This document shows positions 1 to 11,266 of a DNA stretch of 64,000 nucleotides, piece by piece. The DNA lies in the NCBI RefSeq assembly GCF_049306965.1, contig NC_133183.1:27203501-27267500 (forward strand), given 5' to 3'. The number at the start of each line of letters is the position of its first letter. The stretch's first letter is position 1. The DNA comes from Danio rerio. Its lineage: Eukaryota > Chordata > Actinopteri > Cypriniformes > Danionidae. The translations under genes and the position numbers were made by a program. Below the pieces are notes generated by a model, which was not told the origin of the DNA, ran no database searches, and saw only the letters and a program-made list of their open reading frames with translations.

Positions 1-200
1 TTTAAAGTCATATCCCAAGACTGTACACCTAAACTTAATTGTAATTGGGGGAAGAGCAAATTGTACAAGATTTTACAAGATCGCACACATATCTCATACT
101 AATTAGCATAAAAATGTGATTGTCATGAGACTGTAATGGATAGTCTCAGATTAGTTATGTTTCCTGTCTATGGCTGAATATGAATTGTGTTTTCTGGCAG

Positions 201-296
201 AGTCTCGAGAAGATTGTAGCATACATGAAGTCAAACAAGTACATGAAAACTCCTGTGAACAACAAGATGGCCAAATGGGGAAACAAGAAGGAGTGA
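201..296 (+). CDS. gstm: Glutathione S-transferase mu, last coding exon (gene partial, 5' part off-window)
   Basis: A pyrimidine-rich acceptor ending at 200 opens a 32-codon phase-0 exon that stops at 294-296. Its 31 residues begin SLEKIVAYMK and end NKMAKWGNKKE, which matches the C-terminus of mu-class GSTs (human: GLEKISAYMK...KMAVWGNK). Known role of the family: cytosolic dimeric enzymes that conjugate glutathione to electrophiles; this end helps cover the H-site and carries no glutathione-binding residue itself. Upstream exons lie before position 1. An AATAAA at 541-546 is the likely polyadenylation signal, giving a 3' UTR of about 260 nt. The next gene is eps8l3 on the opposite strand, the same pairing as GSTM-EPS8L3 in human. 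Which of the fish gstm paralogues this is cannot be told from one exon. Confidence 0.87.
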   Translation, partial: SLEKIVAYMKSNKYMKTPVNNKMAKWGNKKE

Positions 297-565
297 AACT
301 AACAAGATTGCTGTCTGTTATTTTTGGTTCTACTTTTTTTTTTTTTTTGAAACCTCCCAATGAACAAGAGTTTGTTCTTTTTTTCAGATGTACAAGCTAC
401 TGACACAGTGTTTGTCTACAAGTACAGTGCAGCTGATTAGCACGTAAATTGATGTTGATGATGACAGTTTGATGTCATTTCAGTGTTACATTATCGGTTT
501 TCTACAAACAAATGTTTAAATGTAGGATCTTTTTTTACACAATAAAGTGGTTCAGTGCATAAAAA
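297..565 (+). promoter_or_regulatory. gstm 3' UTR with AATAAA polyadenylation signal
   Basis: AATAAA lies at 541-546, followed by a GT-rich stretch. It is the first canonical signal after the gstm stop codon, so cleavage is expected near 555-570. Confidence 0.6.
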
Positions 566-691
566 GCCTCATTGAACAGAAATTAAAGCCAAAAATGACT
601 GTGGATTTACGTTATTTCTCCCTACGATGAATGCCAATGGCTACCATCAGGCAGTATTCTTTTTTTGTGGTAAACCAAAATCCCTTTAAGG

Positions 692-886
692 CAGTGTTTC
701 TCAACCATGTTCCTGAAGGACCACCAGCTTTGTACATTTTCCATGTCTCCTTAACCAAACACACCTGATTCAGATCATCAGCTCATTAGCCGAAACTGAA
801 AGACCTGAAATAGGTCTGAACGACTAAGGAGACATCCAAAATATGCAGTGTTGGTAGTCCTCCAGGAACATGGTTGAGAAACACTG
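692..886. mobile_element. hAT-type non-autonomous DNA element (MITE), 195 bp
   Basis: The ends are inverted copies starting CAGTGTTTCTCAACCATG and finishing CATGGTTGAGAAACACTG. An 8-bp flank CTTTAAGG (684-691) and CTTTAAGA (887-894) is a near-perfect target-site duplication, the length typical of hAT elements. There is no coding capacity. The same end sequences recur in the element at 5570-7070. Confidence 0.85.
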
Positions 887-894
887 CTTTAAGA

Positions 895-2167
895 CAAGTC
901 ATTTCACTCAGTGGCCATCTTTAAAAACACCTCTCGGGCAGTATGCTCAAGCATTTTGTCTGAATGAGGAAATATGAAATTCTCCAAAACTGCTTGCCAA
1001 GCTTACCCTTGAAACTCATATTAGGAATCAACAATAAAATTAAACAACTGTGTCTTTAGTTTCATTTCTAAACATCTAAATCACACAAAGAAACTCATGT
1101 CTAGTCCGAGCCCCTGCCCTGGAGAATCATCAGTCTATAGTGAAGGATGATTGGCTCTTGAACTAGTAGGCGGGGCTTTAGTCACCATATTGACCGTTAC
1201 ACTTCTCCCCATTTAAAAAGATACGAGTGGCATGTCTTGTGTATTCTATAGCCTTTGGCTAAACACAATACATCATGTGTAACACAACACTGCAAACATG
1301 TTTCAAAATCAAATAATTATTCAAAGCACATGACTAACATTTAGTCAATCATAACACATTGACAAAAAAACACTAGCATAAGCTGACATTACAGAAACGG
1401 CATTATTTTATGTCAGGTCTGCCCTTATATTTGAAGCCTCTACATTTTTGTGTTGGGTTTAGTAAATGGAGGCAATTTTGTTTGTTTTGCTGCAGAAATT
1501 CAATACAAAAAAAAAATGAGCGACCATATCAGAGTAGCTTTATTAATTATACAGTTTATGTAAAAAGAAATACAGACACAGAATTGTTGCAGTAAAGACT
1601 TTATTTGCAAAAGGACATTACCGCTAGATATACAGACAAAAAAATAAATAAAACTAGTAATCTTCTGCATTTGGCCACATGTTCTTATCCACATCACACC
1701 TCATATCTTCTCTGGCAGGGCAAGAATTCTCTTGTTCCTTTTCCACTCATGATCACCCCTAAGTGTTCTTTTTTGGAACATGATCGTGTGTTTGGAAAAA
1801 CCTGAGTGTGATTCCTAGATATGGAATCTGCTGTGATGTATGTATTTACATAACTGCAATAAGCTGTTCCTCTTTGACAATGGAATAAATTACAGGGAAT
1901 ATATTTGTGTTTCAATTCACAACAAGAACAGCTGTTCACTTTGACTTTAGCCTACATAAGTTGTGTTTAGAACATGATGTTATCTGTTCTGACGTACAGA
2001 GGGAAAGCATTTGTAAATTTGATTGTTACATTACATTGTTTTGGTCTTGGTTGAGCTTGTTTGTGAAAGACGTTCAAGTGGTGTTAACTGGATGCATTTT
2101 GCATCAAAGCAACAGGAAATGTGTTAATTGTATAGCCTACAAAGACGGAAGTTGTGCTTACCATGTT
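895..2167. other. Intergenic, no gene seen
   Basis: AT-rich sequence between gstm and eps8l3. Short open frames here have no recognisable protein, splice context or codon bias. I see no RNA gene. Confidence 0.5.
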
Positions 2168-3113
2168 ACAGTTTTTCTGTCACTGGTGCATTTCTCACAG
2201 CACTATTTACATTTGCACAACATTAATGCATTTCTCAACAACAGTTATTCATTTGTGCACATTATAGTAGCAGTTTTTCATTCCCTCCAACAAATTGCAA
2301 ATACTTTTGGACATTCATCAATTGCTTTCATACAACTCAATTGCTTTTCATACAACAATAAGCTGTTTTGCTTATTTGCTTATGTCATGTCAGTCAAAAT
2401 GAACTAAACTTGTGAATGCTGAATAGTCATTCTATATAAAACTAACAGTCTTCATTTCATTACTTGAGTCATTACATGAACTAGTCAAAATCTGTCAAGC
2501 TAATTTTATAAGTTTTTATTTTTATTTTTCCCCTGAAAATGTCTTCTAAAATGACCAATTTGATGAATGATTTACAGACCTGTGTATGTTGTAGGTTCAG
2601 TTACAACACGTACTGCAATATTGTTTACAGTTGTGCACAGCTCTACCCAAAGGAAGTTCATATTTGTTGTAAATAAGTACTTAAAATGTGAAACATGCAT
2701 ATTGAGTGTCTTGTACTTAGATACCTCACTAAATGCAGTGATGTCTAACTTTACTGTAGTTTTCAAATGGCTGTGCAAATATAGTGCGGTCTTGAGCATT
2801 TTCAGGAAGTGTCACCAAAATCTGGCTTTTTTTGCATTGGAAAAACTTCCAGAGTAAACTGTCATAATGAAAACATGACAAAGCCATGTGACCATCTTAT
2901 TCATAAACAATGGAGTTAGGATTTTTAATTTTGATGACACTGACACTTAGACATCAATTCTTGCTTTTGAGGAATGAGCTCTCCATTTTGAGCAAGTGAC
3001 ACAGGTTATCAACTAGGTTTAGCAGTTTGTACAAATTGTTTTGAGAAATGCATCAACTGTTGTGCAAATGTAAACAGTGTTGTGAGAAATGCACCAAAGT
3101 GACTGAAAAAGTT
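2168..3113. mobile_element. Long inverted-repeat element, about 950 bp, family not named
   Basis: Arms of about 95 bp at 2168-2265 and 3015-3113 are inverted, diverged copies sharing GTGCATTTCTCACA and ACATTTGCACAAC. The interior has short reading frames but no recognisable transposase, so it looks like a non-autonomous DNA transposon. I found no clear target duplication. Confidence 0.6.
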
Positions 3114-3238
3114 TAGGAAACTCTTAAGTGTATTGAAAAAAAACAAAACTGTCATAGCGATTGTAATAAAAAAATTTTAAAAATAAAAATTTTAAAAATC
3201 TGACAGCAATATATTTTAATCAGGTAAGATGGTGTACA

Positions 3239-3480
3239 GGGCGACACAGTGCATTGGGTAGTGCTGTCGCCTCACAGAAAGAATGTCTCTGTTTGGAGCC
3301 TCGGCTGGCTCAGTTGGCGTTTCTGTGTGGAGTTTGCATGTTCTCCCTGCATTCGCGTGGGTTTCCACCGGGTGCTCCGGTTTCCCCCACAGTTCAAAGA
3401 CATGCGGTACAGGTAAATTGGGTAGGCTAAATTGTCTGTAGTGTGTGAATGTGTGTGTGTGTGAGAATGTGTGTGTGTGA

Positions 3481-3534
<54 letters not shown>

Positions 3535-3657
3535 GTGTATGTATCCCAGGGCATCCGCTGCCTAAAAACTTGCTGGATAAGTTGGCAGTTCAGTCCGCTT
3601 TGGCGACCCCGGATTAATAAAGGGACTAAGCCGACAAGAAAATGAATGAATGAATGG
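3239..3657 (+). repeat. DANA SINE, copy 1 (with (TG)n expansion)
   Basis: It starts with the tRNA-like head GGCGACACAGTG and contains the DANA landmarks GTGGAGTTTGCATG, GGTGCTCCGGTTTC, GGATAAGTTGG and TTAATAAAGGGACTAAGCC, then an (AATG)n tail. A (TG)n run at about 3440-3540 has expanded in the middle. DANA is a cyprinid tRNA-derived SINE and strongly supports a zebrafish-like source. Confidence 0.93.
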
Positions 3658-3692
3658 AGTGAGCGGGGTACATTTTTTTTTATGCATCTGCA

Positions 3693-3819
<127 letters not shown>

Positions 3820-3889
3820 AATATAACCTTTACATTTGAGTTCATAAGCCTGCAGGACCGAATGATTTGAGAAAAATCTTGCAAAATCA

Positions 3890-4222
3890 TTCATTTTTCT
3901 TTGGCTTAGTTCCTTAATTAATCTGGTGTCACAACTGCCGAATAAACCACCAACTTATCCAGCATGTTATTACGTAGCAGATGCCCTTCAAGCCAAAACC
4001 CACACACTCCTACATTCACACTTACATACTACAGCAAATTTAGCTAATTTAACTCACCTGTACCGCATGTCTTTGGACTGTGGTAGAAACCGGAGCACCC
4101 AGAGAAAACATGAACACGAAGAGCATGCAAACTCCACACAGAAATGCCAACTGACCCAGCCGGGGCTTGAAACAGCAATCTTCTTGCTTTGAGGTGACCG
4201 CACTTTCCACTGTGCCACCATT
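3890..4222 (-). repeat. DANA SINE, copy 2
   Basis: Reverse-strand DANA: the tail complement TTTGGCTTAGTTCC comes first, then CCAACTTATCCAGC, and the head complement GAGGTGACCGCAC comes last near 4190-4220. It is diverged from copy 1 and faces it across the (TA)n tract. Confidence 0.9.
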
Positions 4223-4489
4223 TGTAACATTCACCCCATTTGAAAAAGACAATTAAATATGCTTTGAATGTGAAAAAAAAATTGGTAAATTTGATTTTGT
4301 GCTGACAAGTTGAGGCATTCATCTTTGACCTGCTGTGAGTTTAAACACAAATGTATTTCTGCATTGTTAAAACTTGAATATCACCAAATATATTCAACCC
4401 CATAATCAAAAGCTTACTTTAAAGACCAGTAAACAAAACATCTGCATGCAGAGCTTAAAAAAAAAGGTCAAGCAAAAAAGTACTAGAGA

Positions 4490-4882
4490 GCTTATTATTG
4501 GCACATTTTTATTAACACACAATTAGCCTACAGTTTCATCAGTGTTTTGCAAATATGGCTTATTTTGCATTTTGGCTGGTACAGTATATTAATTAATCAT
4601 TCAACAAGTGACCACCACCTTAAAGAGATCAGTGAAATCAGCTTAAATAAAAGAATCGGTTTTGTATGGAATAAATAAATGAATGCAATTCTCAGACATG
4701 ATTTGCAACAGTAAAAAGGGATGTGGTCTATAATTTAGTAGTGAACAGCCCAGTAGGCATCGGTCCCGGCTTGTTTTCAGATGAATGGAAATTGTGAGGT
4801 GTTTACTCAGTAGCGCTTGTTCATTCAGGTTCAGGCAAGTTCAGATTCCTGCTATCAAAAATACAGCAGCGTCCTCGGATTA
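4490..4882 (-). promoter_or_regulatory. eps8l3 3' UTR with polyadenylation signal
   Basis: On the minus strand an AATAAA is formed by plus-strand TTTATT at about 4507-4513, roughly 370 nt after the stop codon. No other gene is visible in this stretch. Confidence 0.5.
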
Positions 4883-7800
4883 TCAGCGGCCACCATACTG
4901 ACTGAACTGAGCCTCATTGGCAAGCTGCAAAGGAAATGAAGATAACATTGGCTCTGCCTCAGTCCCGAAATGACCTCCATGTATAAAAACACACGGTGAA
5001 AGCACCTGACCACAATCAAAAGTGCTTCATAAATAATGGTATTTGTGCAAGGCGTGAGTTTGTGAAGAACAAACAGCTTATTGTGGGACTTACTGCGACT
5101 GTGGATCTGACGCTTTGCAGCTGGAAAAACACTCGTCCTCCTTCTTCTGGACATATCGCTCTGATTTCATCCCGTTTCATTCTCAGCAACATTGCTCCAT
5201 CAAGTATCCCGAGATTCTGGATCGTCCTGCGCAGATACAAGAAGAACTGAGTGTGCGAACGACTTATTTAAAGTGCATGGTTATTAGTAAAGACTATAGA
5301 ATAATTTAAAGGTTAAAGTAAAGCATGTTTCTTACGTTTTAGAAAAGCCTTTATACTGTAACCAGGCTTTGACTTCCTCAGGTCTAGATTTCATGTCCAG
5401 AGATGGAGGTCCTCTCATATTTTGCTGCTTTAGAAAACAAAGAATTGTATAAAAATCAATGAATTGGCTAAATATACCCAATGGCCACTTTATTAGGTAC
5501 ACTTTCTTATGGCAAATATGTGATTTGTAAGTCATGGAGCCACAACTCTGGGGATTTAAGCATGCACACCAGTGGTTATCAACCATGCAGCTGGAGGACC
5601 GCCAGCACTGCAAATATCCATATCTGAAATCACCCCTAAAACCCTCATTCACTATATTGTACATTAGTCCATTAATATAGCCCACTTGAAGGAGTGAATG
5701 AAAATGAGTGAGGAATTTCGAGCGTTGGAGTAGATGCCGTTTTATGCTTTGCTTGTTGATAATCCTTTAGACAGAACTTCTTGGTCAGACATTATTTCAG
5801 ACCCAGCAATTGCTCTATTAGTAATAAAACCAAGTATTTTAATTTCTTTTCTTAAAGTTTTATATACAACGTTAAAATGTCAATAAATATTTTATTTAGA
5901 AACTTACACGGATAGAATTCTCCAGTGGATGCCATCTTGAGGTCAGACAGGGAAATTAATACGACACGCAAAGTAAGTGCAATATTGGTATTCTCCAGCT
6001 GCTGAGTGGTCATATGGTGTACACTTGTGTTGCAGCTAGAAGGGATAAAGGCCTAGCCGGACTGTTACAACAATTATTTATATTATTTATTGTATTACCT
6101 TTTACATTATGTTTTATTAATGCCTACTCCTAGCCCCTACCCCTCACTTTAACAAAATACTAATGTCATAAAAACAACACTGTATTGATTGATTGATGTG
6201 CGCATACACAATTATCCGCAGCTGTATTATTTCTAGGCTGTGTTTCACTGCACTTTTAGGCATGCTTTCACATTCTTCCCTTAAGGGAAATCCCTACCAC
6301 CCTTTTAAACTGTGCTCCATTTAGTCAATTGAATGAGGAAAGCTTTCACGGACATACCCTCAACTCCTTGATTTTGACAGACAGAGAGAGCAAGTCTGCT
6401 TTATATGATTGTCCCTACATGTCTCAGACTGCAGTGCACTTAAGACATCACAACAGGGTAGTTCCCAAGTGCTCAAGGGTTTAGTGAAGGCTGCAGGGGT
6501 CACCAAACTTGTACCTGGAGGACCGGTGTCCTGTAGAGTTTAGCTCAAACCTTAATTAAACACTCCTGAACAAGCTATTCTAGGTCTTACAATGTATAGT
6601 TGAAACCTTCAGGCAGATGTGTTGAAGCAAGTTGGAGCTAAATCTCTTCAGGGACAACAGCCCTCCAAACCAATTTGGTGACCCCTGGTTTAGGGCATTC
6701 TATTTACACCCATTAAGCTGTTCCACTAGTACTGGACACTCGTAGGACTTAATCGCAGGACTAAAGTTAGAGAGTGAAGGGTATAAAAATTGTAATGGAA
6801 TGCAGCCCTAGATTTTACCGTACACTTGTTATTGCGGTGAATTTTGGGATTGATTGTGTGCACTTCAGCATGTCCACCATGGTTTCAGACAGCACTTGAA
6901 ATGTGCGCTATTTAGGGGGAAAGGGCAGGATTTCAGGTAGAGCTCATGTCTCTTTAACCAAACACAGGCCATTCAGCTCATTAGCAGAGACTTAAATGAG
7001 TGTGACAGACAAAGGAAGCATGCAACGTGCAGCGTTGGTGGTCATCCAGGACAGTAGTTGAGAACCACTGATGTAGACAAAGGTTAAGATGATCTGCTGA
7101 AGTTCAAAGTGAGCATCAGTATGGAGAAGAAAGTGACTTATATGATTATTTCAAGTATTTCAGAAACTGCTGATAGGAGATTTGTTATGAATTGGCAGAA
7201 AACTAATCTGCAGCAGCTGTAGCTTGCTATTAAAATCTCTAAGGAATGTTTCCAGCACATTGTTGAATCAATGCCATGAAGAATTAAGACCACAATATGA
7301 TCCAACTCAGTACCTACTAAGATAAACCTAGTGAAGTGGCCGGTGAGTATTTACTCAATAAAACAAACACATCCTGTCCAAACTAAAGTGAAAATGAATG
7401 AATGAAAGGGTTGTTTAGTATGTGCACAACACTTTGCATGTCTTAATGGAGGAATTTTGTAGGGACTACAACTTACTGGTGGCCTTTCTCCATCAACAGG
7501 TTCTAGAACATTCTGAGGCACATAACCCTCCTCGTTACGACTGTTTTTCACTTTCCACCATTGCCCAGACTTGTCGATTACCTGTTTATACAAGCACACG
7601 AGTTTAATCTTGTATGACAATGTAGTATTTTTCAGTTTATACATAAAAATATGGAGATATTTACTTTAACATACTAAGAAGTGATTATGCTAAAACATTA
7701 CATTTCAAATAAAAACTCTTACTGGTAAAGTGGTAAAATCTAATGATTTGAATAATAGTAGTGGCAACGTTTGAAGATTTAAAATTTATTTTAATTAGTA

Positions 7801-10800
7801 TCTTGGTGCAGAACTGTCTACCTTAAATTTATTCTTTTAATATATCATCAAATTATTATTTTTATAAATATGACTAAATAGATTCTTTTTGTAAATAATA
7901 TCTTATTAAATAGCAAATCCTAGTAAAAGGTATGAGAATTGGTATATTTGGTCCAGGAAAGAAAAAGATCTAACAGGTCACACTTAAATGTATGGAAAAC
8001 TTTCATAAAAATGTCAGCTCTATTGCACTTTAATATTTGAGAAATTATTTTTATCTGTTCTAGAAACTGTTGTAATAACTACGGTTAACAAATGAGAAAA
8101 AAGTCATTTTGCATCCCTAAAGTAAATATAAACAGTTTAAGGGTCAGGCAATTACCTGCACCATGTCACCCTTCATCACACTCAGTTCCTGACTGTTTCT
8201 TGCCATAAAGTCATAAATCACCCTCATGAGGAGCGGCAGCTCTGCTAACCTGCATTACATACAACAAAGGTGTTAATACAATTGATCGGAAATATAACTT
8301 AAAATCTTTAGTGATCTCATCTGTCCATTAAATACTATTTAAGTGTTCAATGGTTTTATCTTTATGGGTATTTTCAACTCAAGCTGGGTAAAATGTGGAC
8401 AAACCCAACCCATTGGGTTGAAACAACCCAGTAATGTTTAGAGTATAAAAAACTTGTAATTGTGGTGGATTGGAAAGTTGTACTTAGTAGTATTTCTAAT
8501 ACACTCTTAAAAATAAAAGCATTGGCATAAATTGTTCCATGAAGCATCCATAAAAACTTTGAATTCAACAGAAGGACTTTATTAGCATCAGTGGTTTTAT
8601 AAAGAAACTCAAACATCCATGAAACCTTTAAGTTCTGCTTGAGGTTTATTACAGGGGAAAAAAGATTTTTAGATTGTGTAAAAGTTTTCCACATTACAGA
8701 TTTTATTTTCAGAAGCTCTTTAGTGAAAGGTTCTTTGAGGAAACCAATGATGCTTATTCTATGACACTGCTGTGAATTTACCAACTTGGAACCTTTATTT
8801 TAAATCAGTGGTTCTCAAACTTTTTTCATCAAGTACCACCTTAGCAAAAAATTGTCTCTCCAAGTACCACCAAAATGAGCAGTATTGAAATACAGTAGCG
8901 TAGTAGGCCCAGTAAAGCAGCTACAGCTCTGCACAGTTAAAAAACCTGGCAGATTACCTCAGAAATATAGCCTATATATAATATATGGCATATTATATAC
9001 ATCATTTTTAATAAATTTTGAATTATTTGTAGCATGTACATGAGATATTTCATTCCTCCGTGTACCACTAGAAGGAAGCCCGCGTACCACTTGTGGTACA
9101 CGTACCACAGTTTGAGAACCACTGTTTTAAATAATGTACTATTGGTTTTATGTACTACAACCTTGAGAAAACAGTAATGCAACAGTAACACAAAAGCCTA
9201 AATACAGAATTATAAGAATGAACAGGACATGGCTCACTTCATGGGTGGGGGGTTCCAGGCTCTGTTGTCCTAGAAAAGAGGTGAAACAGCACTTTGTATG
9301 AATTTCAATTTATTGCACCTCACCTCATTTTAGATCTACACATCAAACATGACATATTTTTATAATACCCTGATGAAGTTTGCCCTCTGGGAGATTGTAC
9401 CTGTTCAGGTGGCCTCTGACTGGCGTTTGCGGGTGGAAATCGCTCACTGTTGCTCCGTGACAGCTGTCTGTTTGCTGGAGGAGATTGTGAAGGGCCGGGT
9501 GGAAGAGGCTGCCAGCCATCGTAAAACTCAGGGTAATATGGAGGGATTTGATCGCCGTTTGGCCATTTGGATCTGATTGAAAAACATAAATATTTACATA
9601 ACTAAAGCAAAAGATTTTCAAGTGCTCATCTATAGGGCTTTTTAAACTGTAAATAGATGACACTGTGTCATCCTTAAGGAATCCTGGCTTATCTTTCTTT
9701 ACATTTGACATTGTTCATATATTATGCAGGGTTAACAATTAATCCTGGGTAGTCATACACTGATGTTTCACAATGTCCAATGTTACACCCAGGGTTAATG
9801 TTTTTATTTGCAGTGTCAGTCACTGATTGAATGAATATGCACAAGATATGTTGACATACCCAGTTTAGTATCTTGCATTGCACATCCTTATTCACTCGAA
9901 ACAATGCTGGGTTTTTATAACATGACATCAGATTGACATTGTCCCCCAAATGAAAATTGTGCTGACATCAATGTCCAATGTTCAACTTAAAATGAACCAA
10001 ATATCAACGTCTAATAATGTTAGAGCTTGACTGACGTTGTATGGACATTACCAATATGACATCTATCAGATGTTGGATTTTGGTTGCCATACATGACAAA
10101 TAAATGTCAGTATTTTGGTAACTTTCCAACACAGCCTAAAATCAAAATCAAAATTGACATCAAAATAACGTTATCCTTAGACGATGACTAGACATTGAAT
10201 TTTGGTCACTTGACGTCACAACCTTCATCTAACCTAATATTAATGTCTTACGACATTGTGTGCCTGCTGGGGTAACTTTAAACAAATTATCCCAACATTG
10301 GGTTTGTTTCTATTTGATCCAACCCAGCCATTTTTAAAGTGAACTACCACTGTTTATAGAACAGTGTTTCAAACCGTACAAAGACATTTACTGACTTTCT
10401 ATTTTCTACACTGTAAAAAAACCTGTTATTGGGCTCTATTTTGACGATCCATGCGCAAAGTGCAAAGCGCAGGGCGCAAACGCATTAAGGGCGTGTCAGA
10501 ATCCACTTCTGCTAATATAAGGACGGAAAAATCCGCTTTGTGCCATGTTGCATGGTCTAAAAAGGTTGAGCTTATTTTCTTAATGAGTTATAGGTGTGTT
10601 TTGAGAATAAACCAATGAGAGTCTCATCTCCCATTCCCTTAAAGAGTCAGTTGTGTCGCGCCATAGCGCATTTGCTATTTACATGACGAACTTTGTGAGT
10701 GGAAAAACTGAGCGCTTCATTAGCAAGAAAACAGTTAAACAGAGCATCTACATTCTGAGAATGAGAGATGAGCCTCCTCATTAATTACTTTCACTTTCGC

Positions 10801-11205
10801 TTTTGTGGATTGGGAAACCTTATACGCACAGACATCTATTAGCCTATAAATAATTAATTTAGTTTGATAAGCGCAAAGATTTGTTTCAAAACAATTTCTA
10901 AATTCAGTTCTAATTTCCACTTACATTTAACTTATATTTATATTTTATATCCAAATACACATGCTGTGCCCCATATGGTCTAAAACCTGACAGGTGGGCA
11001 AATCTAAGCTTGTTTTTAATAAAACAAATATAAATAGCATTTAATGAATACTACTACTAATAATAATAACATTATACAAAAGCTAATCGTCACAAATAAA
11101 CTGAAATAAACCCAGAGATGAAGAAGGCATGAAAGTATGGTTTTTATATTTATGTAGGCTAGAAAATAAAATGTTTTGTAATATTTTAATCCTTTATATT
11201 TATAT

Positions 11206-11266
<61 letters not shown>

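Larger units (their letters stand above)
5478..7347. mobile_element. Old DNA transposon, interrupted by nested elements
   Basis: It lies in the eps8l3 intron between 5424 and 7477. The left end ATGGCCACTTTATTAGGTAC and right end AGTGGCCGGTGAG are inverted copies. Its interior (7078-7260) resembles the element at 51715-52530, which is in the opposite orientation. A hAT-type insert occupies 5570-7070. No intact transposase frame survives. Confidence 0.6.

Noticed and set aside
1907-2407. 166-codon plus-strand frame upstream of eps8l3
   Set aside because: It runs into the left arm of an inverted-repeat element and has no recognisable domain, splice support or codon bias.
3239-3330. tRNA gene suggested by the box-A and box-B-like head
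   Set aside because: It is the tRNA-derived head of a DANA SINE: the cloverleaf is not complete and the SINE body follows directly.
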